From contig NC_034009.1 in the NCBI RefSeq assembly GCF_000346465.2, forward strand, positions 7,325,776 to 7,389,775: a stretch of 64,000 nt of DNA, in the 5' to 3' direction. The DNA is from Prunus persica. Its lineage: Eukaryota; Streptophyta; Magnoliopsida; Rosales; Rosaceae. A program made the position numbers and the translations under genes. This document shows positions 22,738 through 34,608 of the stretch, one piece after another. Numbering within the stretch: position 1 is the first letter of the stretch; each line of letters starts with the position of its first letter. The notes beneath the pieces were generated by a model. It was given only the letters and a program-made list of their open reading frames with translations, did not search any database and was not told where the DNA came from.

Positions 22738-23845
22738 ATCAAAAATAGGCAAAATTTACCCCATACTTTCATAAATGTCAATTTTTATAAAAACTTTCAA
22801 AAATAGCCAAAAACTCACTTAAATAGACTCAAATACCTTCAAAATTAGAAACAAATAAAAGAAGGAATGAAGCCTGAATTCATGATTAGAATATAATTTA
22901 TGAACACCACATTAAATGAGATAAACTACTGCATAATTATAATAAATGAAAATTAGGAACATAAAAAACAGAGAACAACTAAGTAGTTGAAACTCAACAA
23001 CTTCTCTCTAGCACTACGAGCCTACGATACATGAGTATAAGAACGTATATCAATTAGCACCATAGGGCATCAGAACAGAAAGAACCCGTAAAGCAATCAA
23101 TAATATATAATGAACTATTGTTTCATCATAAAAATCTTGTGCAATAAAGTTCCCATAAAGCTATTCTCAATAATTTGAAATTCAATTTACCAGCAATAAC
23201 AAAGAAGGAGAATTAAATTACTTGAAGAATTAAAAAAATTTAAAAGGAGAAGAAGAACGAAATAACCATACCATTCTCAAATTATCTGTAATCTTGGTCT
23301 CTTGTTCTTCTGAGGAAGTTCAGTGTTTGAATATGGGTTTGGCTTGCTGCCATCTTAATGTCTTCTCTTTAATGAAAGACAGATTTGGACAAAAAATAAA
23401 AATAAAAAAAAAAATCTTTTATATAAACTCTGTATGCTTATTTTTTGCTACATTTTTTTCTCTCCCAGTAATATAATTATCAATCTGTTTTATTATAATT
23501 GAACTGAATTTCATTTATAGTTGGTGAATTGAATTTCAGATGATTGAAAACGGCTTTTGGGAAGGGGAAGCTGAAGTGAGGTCCGGGAGGGTGAGGAAAG
23601 GGGATGGTGATATGAGTGAGAGTCATTCCTCCCTTTTCTCCCCCTTTCGAACAACGAACCATTTCTATCTCTTTCTCTTTGAACTACAATGCAGATGGTC
23701 TGAATCGATTTTAACTCTTAGATGCAAATTGTTTTTTAACTTTGAGGGCACTTAAGTCTATTTAAGTGGGCTTTTTGCTATATTTGAAAGTTTTATAAAA
23801 ATTGACATTTATGAAAATAAGGGGTAAATTTTGGCTATTTTTGAT
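22738..23845. mobile_element. Non-autonomous TIR element, about 1.1 kb
   Basis: The two ends are inverted repeats of roughly 90-100 bp. The left end starts ATCAAAAATAGGCAAAATTT, and the reverse complement of the right end starts ATCAAAAATAGCCAAAATTT; both continue through ACCCC and CATAAATGTCAATTTTTAT. The paralogous gypsy copy at about 31330 is continuous where this sits, so it is an insertion. Long terminal inverted repeats suggest a Mutator-like family. No transposase frame was seen. I could not fix the target duplication. Confidence 0.75.
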
Positions 23846-24032
23846 AAAAACTCCTCAAAGTTGGAAGGAAATCATGCAAGAGATATGGTGCTAGGAAAAG
23901 AAGGAAGACATATCGTTGGGATTTTTGGGTTGTTTGATTTCTTAAGAAGATTCATATTATATTTATATTTTTTTAGAATAATTTATCAATCAGGATATTA
24001 TTTTCCGGATATGATTTTAATTAGTTTTCTTA

Positions 24033-24712
24033 ACAACGCGCATTGTGCGAGTGGGTAAAAAAACCCTAACCCCCTTTCTCCCAAAAAACACTCTTAGAGC
24101 TTTTTCCACTTTGAGGGGGAAGGAAGCCATTGTTCTTCCCCCTCCCCTCTTCTCTTCCTCCTTTCACCTCTTCCCTCATTTTTAGAGACAAAGGGTTTTC
24201 TCTATTTGTCTTAGTTTTGTTATGATTTTCACCCAACCATTATAGGCGGCCGCGGCTCAGCGTCGGATATTCACCTGACGTCGGATCTCCACCACCATCT
24301 TTTTTGCAATTTCTTTATGTTTGGAATAAGTTGCAGAGACTCTTTGGGTTCTCTGTGTAGTTTTCACCTCTCCTTTTGTGAGAGTTTTTCATCTCTTCTT
24401 TGTGAGAGCTTTTCATCTCTCCTTTGTGAGAGTTTTATTTGTATTGTTATGGCTTGGTTTTTTTCAAGCTTTATCTCTTTTTTATTATTCTAAGTTTGCA
24501 ATCTTAGTTGGGATGCCTATGCCAGAGTTTCTTCGATCCTGCCTGATCGTTAGTGGAAACACAACAGATTGTCTTAATTTTGATATTAGACCGCTCCGAT
24601 ATTGTAATGGCCATTTTGTGGCTAGTTTGTATTGGCCCTTTGTGGCTAGTGTCTTTTTTGGCTGAATTATGAATGCAATCATAGAATTTCTCCAAAAAAA
24701 AGAAAAAAAAAG
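24033..24712 (+). mobile_element. Poly(A)-ended retroposon, about 680 bp
   Basis: The paralogous copy at about 31640 lacks this segment, so it is an insertion. It ends in an A-rich tail (24694-24711) after ATGAATGCAATCATAG. The left half is C/T-rich with AACCCTAACCCC, like a LINE 5' leader, and the right half resembles a LINE 3' end. I see no ORF1 or RT, so it is a short non-autonomous or deleted LINE. Confidence 0.6.
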
Positions 24713-24932
24713 GATAAGTTTTATGAATATTCTGGAACCTAGGGTTTCCTACGGTTTTAGGATTTCTTGGTTTTCTTTTGAAGCCAACTTATGACATTGT
24801 ATTATTTAGTTTTATCATATTATTAATCAAATTTAGAGATTTTTGCTATTTTCTGGTGGATTCCAGTCACTAATGGATTTCAATTTATCTTTCTGGGTTT
24901 AGACGTTTGTCAATCCTTACCCGTGCTTCCAA

Positions 24933-25275
24933 TTCAAATCAGATTAGTACACATGGCATATTAGAAAAGTAAATCTCCAAATTGCAGCTCATGTTGACAC
25001 TTAGTCATTCCTATTAATTATTTAGTCTAGCAGCATTAGTTTGGGATTTAAAGCATCATTGATAAAATAATTAACTGGGCACCACTACAATAGTGGTGAT
25101 TAGACCTGGTAACCATTTTCCTGAATGAGTCAAAAAAAGAACATCCAAATTCCAAGCATGCAGGCATGCAACGGAGGGCCAGAATTTGTTAATGAAGAAA
25201 ATATTTTCATTTGTGTCGTCTTCCAAGCAAACACAGATATCTTTTGTCAAGTGTCAAGTGCATCCAAAAAATATT
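24933..25275. repeat. Flank of the gypsy copy and array block C, copy 2
   Basis: This region matches 31870-32230 across CTCATGTTGACACTTAGTCA and the block C landmarks. The match shows that the gypsy element and its right flank were duplicated together and did not insert twice. Confidence 0.8.
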
Positions 25276-26336
25276 GTGACATTTCATTTCTTACATAATT
25301 TTCAAATCGATTGTTTTTTATATACCCCAATGGATGATTCCACCGTTTATAGTCGAAAAGAACAGTCACAATAGGTTTTTCAAACCAGGAGAGATCCCTT
25401 TTTTGTTTTTTAAATATTTCTAACTTTGAATTTTCTCGTTCTTGATTCCCATCTAGATAATAAATTTCAGAACGGGTCTATGATCCTTTGTTTTTTTCCT
25501 ATAACCATTAAGCCGTGCAAGTGCATCCAAATAACCACTAAGCCATGTGCCGTGTGGAATGTACTCAAGATGTTGAAAATTCACACACACAACAAAAACG
25601 TATTACACCAAGGCATATGCATATTTGCATATTTGCCGCGCCACCACCCAACACCCACCCACCCCCCCCACCCACAAACAAAGCAGATTAGCCTAGTAAT
25701 TTAAGGATGATTAACTATCTGTTACAAATAAATTAGGTTCAAAGTGAGGCCTTTTAAATAAATGGGACATAATTTGGTGAATAAAATACACTATACATGC
25801 TATACCAACATAACCATGATTCATATGAACAAATTTACTTATGTGCAATTAAATACATACAACTTTGAGAATGCTAAACCAGAAAATTAAACCCCAATAG
25901 TTTACCGAAAAAGTCTCTAATGAAAGTCTTCAATAATCACCCATCACTAGGAAAAATCGGAAAAGTCTACAAATCATCAATCTTCCACAACCGTGCAGTT
26001 CTGACTGGATTTCAACTTAAGCTGTCTTAACTTGCAGGTTTGGAGCATTTGGTTTAGTAGAAAATTATGAAACTTTGATATAATGATCTTCAATGTCTTA
26101 GCTTCTTTTCCAATTGGCTTTGCGCTAAAATTCATTCGAAAATTTGATTTTCAATCAAAACCTTTCTAAGAGCGCAGAATAGCTGAAAATAAGGAAAGTA
26201 AGGTAATAATGCTATTTTTAATTAACTTTCTCTACAAAAACCAAATATAAGAGATACACAAATATAGGAAATAATGCACTTATCAGTAAGGAACTAAAAT
26301 CCTAACTAAATATGGACTCACCAATAGTTACTATAC
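25276..26336. repeat. Array blocks D and E, copy 2
   Basis: Block D lies at 25545-25640 and block E at 25690-26240, matching 40215-40868 almost throughout (for example CTATACATGCTATACCAACA). A C-rich stretch at 25642-25680 is specific to this copy. No gene is present. Confidence 0.8.
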
Positions 26337-26935
26337 TAGGTCAAGCTTAATAAATGTTCAAGCTCTATAAGAGGGATTCATTTTGGTGAGGGTGGAAAAG
26401 AATCGCATTGTTTGGAATTTCAAAAAGTGGTTCAATGATTTGAAATATCTAATTTGAGATCCTATTTATTATTTTACTTGTAATATAGAATTAATCAACA
26501 GACTTAGGACATTTTCTAATAAATAGTTCATTGTATAAAAATTAAAAAAAAACATTGTTTATATATGTAAGTAAGACCTTCAATTGCAAGAGTCCTTAAA
26601 CAAGTTTATTTGAAGGACAACCTTGTCGGGCTCACCTGCATTGTAATTCAATTATTCGAACTATCTATTTTTTAAAATTCCAACGTTCATTTCTTTCGTT
26701 GATTTTTTCTTTTCTTGGGAAGTTTGTTTCTCGTGTAATTTTATATGAATGAATTTCGTACACATTAAGGCACAATCAAATTAAACTTCATGATGATTAT
26801 GATGGTTTTAATGTCGATGGTGATGCTTCTGGCTTTTTGATATATAAAACAGATCGCGATCTTGTTTGTGTCTTGAAACCTCCAGTTTCAAGGGAAAGGG
26901 TGTTTTAAATCATCCTTGAAAAGTGTGGTCCATCT
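26337..26935. repeat. Array block B, copy 2
   Basis: It aligns with 41447-42003 over nearly its whole length, including CTTGAAACCTCCAGTTTCAA and AAATCATCCTTGAAAAGT. In copy 3 this block is followed by block F and a GLR promoter; here it passes directly into block C, so a rearrangement joined the two at about 26935. Confidence 0.85.
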
Positions 26936-27134
26936 ACAATAGTGGTGATTAGACCTGGTAACCATTTTCCTGAATGAGTCAAAAAAAGAACCTCCAAATT
27001 TCAAGCATGCAGGAATGCAATGCAGGGCCAGAATTTGTTAATGAAGAAGATATTTTCATTTGTGTCGTCTTCCAAGCAAACACAGATATCTTTTGTCAAG
27101 TGTCAAGTGCATCCAAAAAATATTGTGACATTAG
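26936..27134. repeat. Array block C, copy 3
   Basis: It matches 25085-25275 and 32043-32230 up to ATATTGTGACATT, where copia LTR sequence takes over. Confidence 0.8.
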
Positions 27135-28419
27135 TCAAACAATATGGGTAGAATATTTTTTCAGGTTTTATTTGATTCTCCAAAAGAAGGTATTTATAAT
27201 ATAAGGATGTAACCCTAATAGGGTCAAACTATGAAACAAGATAAAATCCGAATTACACAATATCTGTACAAAAAGAAAGAAATATAGTCATAATAAACTA
27301 GGAAATAAATCTCCTAATTAAACTAGGATCTCGCTAACACTCCCCCTCAAGTTGGAGTAAAGATGTCACGCATGCCTAACTTGTCAAGTGAGTTGAGAAA
27401 AATTGTAGTAAACACCCATTTGCATCCAACAGCTTTCTTCCCTCTTAGTAAAGGAACTAAATCCCATGTTTTATTCTTGTTCAAGGCATCTATTTCAACA
27501 TTCATGGCATCCATCCATTTGGGGTTAGATAAAGCATTCTACAGCTTAGTTGGCACACATACACTAGATAATTGACACAAATATGATGCATATAACTTAG
27601 ACAAACGATGAGTTGACACATAATGGCTAATGGGATATTTAGAATTAGCATGTATATTAGGAACATATTGTACTTTAAGTTTCCCACGAGTGATTCGTGG
27701 GGGTAACTGATAAGTTGACATAGATAAATCATTAGAAATTACCATACAAGAATCATTGTCACTATTTTCAGATACAGGCGACTGGTTGCTTGCTTCAATA
27801 TGAACGGTCATTTCAACACCGAGAGCACCTGCTTCATCCCCAGATATGGGCAACCTGTCGAGTTCCAAAGGGCGACCGGTCGTTTCTTCACAGAGACCAC
27901 ATGTTTCAGTTTTAGATATGCGCGACCGATCGCTTGTTTCAGTTTGACCGGCCGTTTCCTTCTCAAGACAGTATCTTCAAACGCATTATTCTCCAATTCA
28001 AGTATCTCTAATTCACTTTCCCTCTCCCCCTGAATTGGAGAGGACAGAGAGACATAATAGGGCACTTCTTGAAGAAAATTCACGTCCAAAATAACATGCA
28101 TGTTCTGGGTAGGTGGATGATAGCATTTATAACCCTTCTGAGTAAAAGAGTAACAAATAAAGACACATCGCAGAGCACAAGGATCAAGTTTGCTACGTTG
28201 ATGAGAGTAGACATGAACATAGGTAGCACATCCAAAACCTTTAGAGGGCAACTTAGAGACAGGGGAAACATGGTCACCAAACACATCATGCGAAGTCTTG
28301 AAATGAAGAACCCAGTTAGGAGTACGATTAATCAAATAGGCAGCAGAAAGAACAGCATGCCCCCAAAGATGATAGGGAACAGACATATCCAATATGAGTG
28401 AGCGGGCAACTTCAAGCAA
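27135..28419 (-). mobile_element. Internally deleted Ty1-copia element (minus strand)
   Basis: On the minus strand it starts at 28419 inside integrase, with no 5' LTR, gag or protease. It passes to a purine tract (GAGGGGGAG) and a 3' LTR (27339 down to about 27140, starting TGTTAGCGAGATCC). Between the RT entry segment and the last residues of RNase H the sequence is joined without the polymerase core. The 5' cut joins directly to the second gypsy copy at 28415. Confidence 0.85.
27345..28419 (-). pseudogene. copia integrase C-terminal part and fused polymerase ends
   Basis: The first part reads as integrase after the DDE core: LEVARSLILDMSVPYHLWGH, AYLINRTPNWVL, then FGCATYVHVYSHQRSKLDP and KGYKCYHPPTQ. 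A long acidic linker follows. A shifted frame gives NPKWMDAMNVEIDALNKNKT and GKKAVGCKWVF, the start of RT, which joins at once to LDKLGMRDIFTPT, the extreme C-terminus of RNase H. The catalytic YVDD region and most of RNase H are deleted, so it is dead. Confidence 0.82.
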
Positions 28420-28568
28420 GGATCTGCCTTCTCAATGATGAGAGGTGATGGGAGGTACGCAAACCTCATCGACGATGGTCGTGGGGAAATATCAAATATT
28501 GAAGGGGAACGCGCTGGTGGTTTTGCCTGAAGCCAATCTCATCAATCCTATGTTGTAGATGTTCCATG

Positions 28569-29264
28569 ATTTATGGGAAGTGAATGCATTGAAGGGTTTC
28601 TCGAATGGGTTGCAAATGTAGAGAAAATATTTGATACAATAGCGATCCCAAAAGAGAAGATGGTGAAAATTGTTGTGTCCTATTTAACAGGCGATGTCAC
28701 TTCTTGGTGGAATTAGATGCAAAAATCAAGGGAACAACAAGGTAAAAATCCCATCAGTTCTTGGGTTTGGATGAAGAGAGTTCTTGTGAAAAATTCTTTC
28801 CTTTTGAATATGAAATATATTTGTTAAGGGATGGTTACAAGATTTATCAACCCATAATTATGGTGAGCCAAGAAAAGATAGAGGGAGATGTCAAAAAAGA
28901 AGAAATTGTGAAGGATGCTAAGTTAAGTGATGATCCAGTAACCCATAAGATGGAGGAAAGGATTCAAGAAAAACAAGAGATTGGGCCTATTGAAACTCTT
29001 ATTGTTGGGGAAGTAGATATCCTAAAAGACAAAGAGCAACAATTGGTTTCCTTTAAAATTCAAGATATGGATATTTCTAAATTTGGAGAGGAAAATAATT
29101 CATACAAGGAGTGCGATTATCAACTGGCATATTCTAATCTTGTTTATGGAATTAATTATATGATTTTTCCATCCAAGTATGAGCAGTTCAGATGGCACAA
29201 ATTGAAGAGCTTATCTACACATCAGGTTCTATGTCTACTTAGGTTTGTTTTAAGGAGAACTTGA
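28569..29264 (+). pseudogene. Gypsy gag remnant, copy 2
   Basis: It is the same as the 21946 remnant, with an open stretch of 167 codons from 28761 (EESSCEKFFPFEYEIYLLRD onward). The upstream half is in a different frame with an internal stop at the W-W-N segment. No zinc knuckle or protease follows. Confidence 0.65.
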
Positions 29265-29301
29265 GGTCGAGTTCTTTACATGTGAAGGGCTTTGATGTAG
29301 G

Positions 29302-31276
29302 TGTTTGGGCCAAAATTCGGCACGCCCAGCCCAACGCTGGAGGCCTAGAATGACAAAGCAATCTCAGGATCCAAGCAGTTTGGACTTTTCGTTTAAATTG
29401 GAATCAAGAGCCCAAAATCAAGAAAGCCCAGCCTAGGATCTGTCAGCCTACGAGAATAAACTTCGGCTTTGAAAACAGAGAAAAGAAATCAGCCCAAACC
29501 CAAGTCAAATTTTTTAGGCTACCAAATAGACCAAAGATTGGAAGAAGGCACAGTGCATGTGATTTGCTCAGCCCACAGTCCCAAAACTCAAACTGGGCTT
29601 GGCATCATAGAGTGAAGATAAAGAACAGCCCAAAATTGAAGAAACCCAAATCAGTTTTATCAAAACTGCCAGTTCTCTACCCAAACGTGAAAATTTTCAA
29701 ATTACCACTTTGGACAATCCAACATTGACGCACTTAGCCTTGGATAAGAAAGAAGCCCAGCCTGGAAATTTTCTAAAAAAACTCACCATTGATCTCAATA
29801 CTAGAATACAAAGTCAGTAGACTTTTAAAAAGTCTATTCACAAAGAAACCCACGTGACTACCTGACTTTGAAAAGTCAATAATTTCAACTAGTCACAAGA
29901 GAATTGATAGGGAATTAATGAAAACAGTTCTACAGGAAGACTTCTCCAGTCCTTACAGTCAAGGAAGAAGATCAAAATCCCTTTCTATATACAGAAAAAA
30001 TTCTGCATCAGAGCAGGCATCATTTCCAAGGGATAAGCAGGCTACATTTTCTAAAGAGATAAGTATAGAGCAGGGAGTTGTTCATCAGGAAAAGCAAACT
30101 AACCATCACAACAGATAATTCTTACAAAAAACAGTTATAAGTTAAAAGAGGGATTAGGTTGTTTTTTAGGAAAAACAAGGAAGTGACTACCATAAAGAAC
30201 TGGCTGTTGATGGCTTTTTCTGCCAGAAAAAGATAAAATTCCCTTTTTCTTAGCATTTAAAATAGAAGATCTTTCTTTTCGAAACTCTGCCACCCATTAT
30301 TAAAAGATTAAGAAATCCCACTCCAGCACTTTTCTATAAATATGAGAGGAGGTGAACAGATCAAGGACAGCCAAAAACCAATCAAAATGATCACTTGATC
30401 TCAAAAGCGTTCGAAACATTGAAGCAACCAAAGCTCATTGAGCCGCAAAAAACAAGTCAGCTATAAATTCAGAATCTCTAAATTCAGTTCAGTTTAGAGA
30501 AATAGTCATACAAAGCTAGATTTCTCTCGTTACAAATTTGGTTCAACATAAGCCAAATCAAGCAGAGTCCGGGTTTTTACAAATATGAAAACCTCAACAA
30601 ATTTATGGAGAGCCCTGATCAAGCAGAACAGGTACTACAACGCAGTTCCAGCTCAGTAATCATCAAATCCAGCCACCTCTGCCCCTTCCAGACTGAAGAG
30701 GTTCCAATTATGCCCGTTCAAAAAGCCTTCCAAGGCTTGAAATAAATTGAAGCTCTGCCAAACTCGAACGTTGGTATCAATTTACAGCTGAAACTTGACA
30801 GTTGAAGGTGTTGATAGTTCAATCCAGCACAGACATAACTAGTCCAGCCCAGATCAAAGGCATCTATCCAGGCAGAAATTGAAGTCCAACGCTCTTTTTG
30901 TCTTTTTTAGAGTTGATCTTTCCTTTCTGAGCTTTGTAACAGGCAGTTATGCCTGAAAACAGTTCACTTTCTTATCATTCATTCTGGCCAGAACTACCAG
31001 TCTTGTACTGTGAAAAATTGTGAAGTTTTCACCAGTATGAGGCAAGAAAGAACTTACTTGGTAGATATTCCTCACCCAAATTCACAATCGCTTGTTTAGA
31101 AATCAGTAACTTGGGGCGCAAGTTATCCATTTTTAAAGAAGTATGCTAGAGTTTTTATTGCTAGCAGTGGTACGCTCATACACAAAAGAAAGTTGACTTG
31201 TTGACCACAAATAGTTTTCAAGACAATGGGGAACTTTACCCTACGATCACAGGAACAAATCTAAAACGGGTGAACA
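29302..31276. mobile_element. Solo LTR, 1,975 bp, with 5-bp target duplication
   Basis: It starts TGTTTGGGCC and ends GGGTGAACA, so it has TG...CA ends, and is flanked by GTAGG on both sides (29297-29301 and 31277-31281). The paralogous site at about 22678 reads GATGTAGGACGAG with a single GTAGG, the empty site. A TATA-like CTATAAATATGAGAGG at about 30334 could be its promoter. No internal coding region was found, so this is a solo LTR left by LTR-LTR recombination. Confidence 0.88.
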
Positions 31277-31475
31277 GTAGGACGAGATATGGGTCACTAT
31301 GGTGGGAAATATTAATTAAAATAAAGTGGCTCAAAGTTGGAAGGAAATCTTGCAAGAGAGGAAAATTTTGGTTAAGCATAAATTATGGTGCTAGGAAAAG
31401 AAGGAAGACGTATCGTTGGGATTTTTGGGTTGCTTGATTTCTTAAGAAGATTTATATTATGTTTATATTTTTTTA

Positions 31476-31599
31476 GAATAAGTTATCACAAAGGACCCAC
31501 TAGTGTAGTGGTTTAGAGTATTTACTCCCTCAGGTAAGGTCTTGAGTTCGAGTCCTAGCATCTGTCATCAAAAAAAAAAAAAAAAGGAATAAGTTATCA
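31476..31599 (+). mobile_element. tRNA-derived SINE with 13-bp target duplication
   Basis: The element body is 31489-31586 and ends in a run of A. It is flanked by GAATAAGTTATCA on both sides (31476-31488 and 31587-31599). A box A-like TAGTGTAGTGG (31501-31511) and a box B-like GAGTTCGAGTCC (31544-31555) sit in the order and spacing of an RNA polymerase III promoter. The paralogue at about 23975-24000 has one copy of the target and no insert. Size, internal promoter, poly(A) and duplication together define a SINE of about 100 bp. Confidence 0.93.
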
Positions 31600-31875
31600 A
31601 TCAGGATATTATTTTCCTAATATGATTTTAATTAGTTTTCTTATTAGATAAGTTTTATGAATATTCTGAAACCTAGGGTTTCCTACGGTTTTAGGATTTC
31701 TTGGTTTTTCTATTGAAGCCAACTCATGACATTGTATTATTTAGTTTTATCATATTATTAATCAAATTTAGAGATTTTCGCTATTTTCTAGTAGATTCCA
31801 GTCGCTAATAGATTTCATTATCTTTCAGGGTTTAGACGTTTGTCAATCCGTAAACCCATTCTTCTGTGTTGCATC

Positions 31876-32230
31876 AATTCAATTCATCCTAATCCGATTA
31901 CGGATTAGTAAACATGTCATTTTAGAAAGTAAATCTCCTAATTGCAGCTCATGTTGACACTTAGTCATTCCTATTAATTATTTAGTCTAGCGGCATTAGT
32001 TTGGAATTTAAAGCATCATTTATGAAATAATTAACTGGGTACCACTACAATAGTGGTGATTAGACCTGGTAACCATTTTCCTGAATGAGTCAAAAAAAGA
32101 ACCTCCAAATTCCAAGCATGCAGGCATGCAATGCAGGGCCAGAAATTTGTCACCGTTGAAGACGTATATTTGCATATTTAGTCATCCTGTTGTCAAGTGT
32201 CAAGTGCATCCAAAAAATATTGTGACATTT
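31876..32230. repeat. Flank of gypsy copy 2 and array block C, copy 4
   Basis: It matches 24933-25275 throughout, so both gypsy copies carry the same right-hand flank. Confidence 0.8.
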
Positions 32231-32939
32231 CATTTCTTACATATAATTTTCAAATCGATTGTTTTTTATATAGCCCAACGGATGATTCCACCGTTTGTAG
32301 TAAAAAAGAATAGTCACAATAGGTTTTTCAAAATAGAAGAGATCCCTTTTTATAATAAAAAAATATTTCTAACTTTGAATTTTCTAGTTCTTGATTCCCA
32401 TCTAGATAATAAATTTCAGAACGGGTCTATTTTTACAGCATGTCTCTTTAAAGTGAAATTGATTCTTTGTTTTTTCCTATAACCATTAAGCCGTGCAAGT
32501 GCATCCAAATAACCACTAAGCCATGTGCCGTGCGGTCCATATAAGACTTTTTTAGATTTTAAATATGAAACTATTTTTTAAAATTAAATTTCTTATTTAG
32601 ATTCACATGTCATTATCTCATTGGATATGTGAGTACTGCATACGTGCCACGTCATCATTTTAACAGAAATTTTGACCGAACCTAACGACATAACCAAATT
32701 GATGTGTGAGGAGTACCATAAAGGACCAATAATGTCACAAAAAAAATACAAGACTAAAGCTAATAATTTCAAGAATCTCAAGAATCATTTGTGATAAAAA
32801 GCCACGATAATTTTATAGTACTTTGGAATGTCAAGATACAGTTTTTGTTTGTTTTTGCTGCTTATTATATTATCCAGTCAACCATTACAAATTAATCAAT
32901 TGATAAACTTATTTGTCAATTGCACTTATTTATAAAGAA
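32231..32939. repeat. Shared spacer, block D fragment joined to block F, copy 1
   Basis: Up to about 32531 it follows 25276-25550 (ending AAGCCATGTGCCGTG). From about 32533 it follows block F at 42003-42410 (for example CATGTCATTATCTCATT and GTGTGAGGAGTACCATAAAG). Block E and block B, which lie between D and F in the other copy, are missing, so a deletion of about 1.8 kb relative to that arrangement occurred at this junction. Confidence 0.75.
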
Positions 32940-33151
32940 GGGTAAATTACTCAAATGGTCCTGAAATTTGTACCCGATTTACATTTTTGTCCCTAAACTA
33001 AATTATTCGTTCAAATTGTCCACCAACTCTTTATTAATAAGTTCTTTAGTCCTACCGTTACATTTTCTGTTAAATTTAGTCATGTGAGCAGCACATGCTA
33101 TATTTGTGGGGGTAAATAAGACTTTTGACCTATGTATCACCCTTTTATCAC

Positions 33152-34608
33152 CAGGGGTGGCCCTGAGGGTGTGCAAGTGGTGCCACCGCACAGGGCCCCT
33201 AATTTTTTAGGGGCCCCAATTTTTTTTCATGTGTATAATATATGTAGAGTGCTGCTATTTTCACCCACATCATATTTTTCCACCCACCTTATTTTAAAAA
33301 ATTTAAAGACAAATTTATCCCTATGTAAAATGACTTCTAAAACCTTAAAAATAAAACAAATTTTAAAAAGAAAATAAATTTTTTCTTTTACTCTCCATAT
33401 TCTTTCCATCTTCCTAACCTCAACAAATTCAGCGAGCATTGATCTACCCATCCCAATCATTTGAAAAGTTTTAAAAAAAAAAATCAAATCAAATTCTCAA
33501 TTCCACCTTTAATATTGTGTCAGGGTTGGTAGGTGTTAATAATAGAGGCCAAATTGTCCTTTAATTTTATTCCATTTTAAAGATTTTTTAGTATGATTAA
33601 CCCACATATGGGTCCTTATTCCATATAACATCACTTCAATTAAAAATCCATTGTAGTCTTGTTGGTTGTATGTTGTTGTGGTGGTGGTGGTGTCGCGGTC
33701 GTGAAGCTAGCCATCAGTACTGCTAAGGGGTTGATGAGAATATTAATATGGTAGGGTAAGGTCGTGATGTTGAAAACACATGAAGAAGATGAAGAATGTT
33801 TTTTTTTTTTTGGGTTAAAATTTTTATGTTTTTAACTTGGAGTTGATGGTGTTTGGTCGAATTAATAATTAAAGGGTATTTTATGAATAATGGTGGGTGG
33901 AAAAGTAGGATTTTAATTTTTTAAATTTACACAGTGGGTGAGAAAATAGGACATGTGGGTGGAAATAGCAGCACTCTATATGTATAACAAATGTTATATA
34001 TATACAGAGTGAGCAAATTGTTGACACAAAGACGTTTCTAGTTGTGTTGGTTTGTAGGGCCTCAACTTCTATTTAGGACTCGACTTCAAAACCTGCTTGT
34101 GTTAAAGGCTTGTCCGATGTCAACACCAACATTCAATATCCCATCTACTTTCACAACCACAAACTGAAATAATAAATACCCGATCACAATGAATTAGTCA
34201 ATAATTATGCTTAGATATTCAATTTCGCAAAAATAATGCATCCAACTAAGTCAACCAAAATAATTGCATCGAATTAATGATGTTCTTGGAATATTGATAC
34301 AAAATAAATTAGGTGTTAAAAAATATTTAATATCTGAGTATGACCTATGATGACAAAGACTCATCGTCACAATCATGGTAATTATTCAAAAGGTGTAACA
34401 TCTCTGACCCAATGTTATCGATTTAATCCAATTTAATTCTTTTGTGAAATTTCAATTTTGTCCTTGGGAGTAGGGGTACTTTGATCACTTGAAGAAAAAA
34501 AAAATATTTATTATATGGCATTACATAATGATGTAAGTTTGTGTTAGCTTATGTGAGGCCCCAATTTAAGGTTTGCACAGGGCCTTCAAAATCTCAAGAC
34601 CGGCCCTG
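33152..34608. mobile_element. hAT-type non-autonomous element with 8-bp target duplication
   Basis: It begins CAGGGGTGGCCCTGAG and ends CTCAAGACCGGCCCTG, so the ends are imperfect inverted repeats of the CAGGG...CCCTG kind used by hAT elements. TTTATCAC flanks it on both sides (33144-33151 and 34609-34616), the 8-bp duplication typical of hAT. It is nested in the 32940 element and itself contains the 33247 element. No transposase frame is visible. Confidence 0.9.
33247..33976. mobile_element. Innermost TIR element with 8-bp target duplication
   Basis: The ends are GAGTGCTGCTATTTTCACCC and, reverse complemented, GAGTGCTGCTATTTCCACCC. TATATGTA flanks it on both sides (33239-33246 and 33977-33984). 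At 730 bp with no ORF of note it is a MITE-like element, most likely hAT superfamily given the 8-bp duplication. A (GGT)n-like stretch is at 33675-33695. Confidence 0.9.

Larger units (their letters stand above)
21553..24932 (+). mobile_element. Internally deleted gypsy-type element, copy 1
   Basis: A partial 5' LTR (about 21553-21773) is followed by a primer-binding-like GTATCAGAGCGGG, a gag remnant, a purine-poor 3' part, and a 3' LTR piece (24712-24932) that repeats the 5' LTR (for example GTTTTAGGATTTCTTGGTTTT). No protease, RT or integrase is present, so the element was non-autonomous or deleted. The same element occurs at 28415-31875 with the same internal structure and the same right flank. 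Two insertions present here but absent from that copy are listed separately. Confidence 0.7.
28415..31875 (+). mobile_element. Internally deleted gypsy-type element, copy 2
   Basis: This is the paralogue of 21553-24932. It starts within the leader just before gag, so the 5' LTR is lost, and it ends with the 3' LTR (about 31650-31875). It carries a solo LTR (29302-31276) and a SINE (31489-31586) that copy 1 lacks, and lacks the TIR element and retroposon found in copy 1. All four insertions therefore happened after the duplication. Confidence 0.75.
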
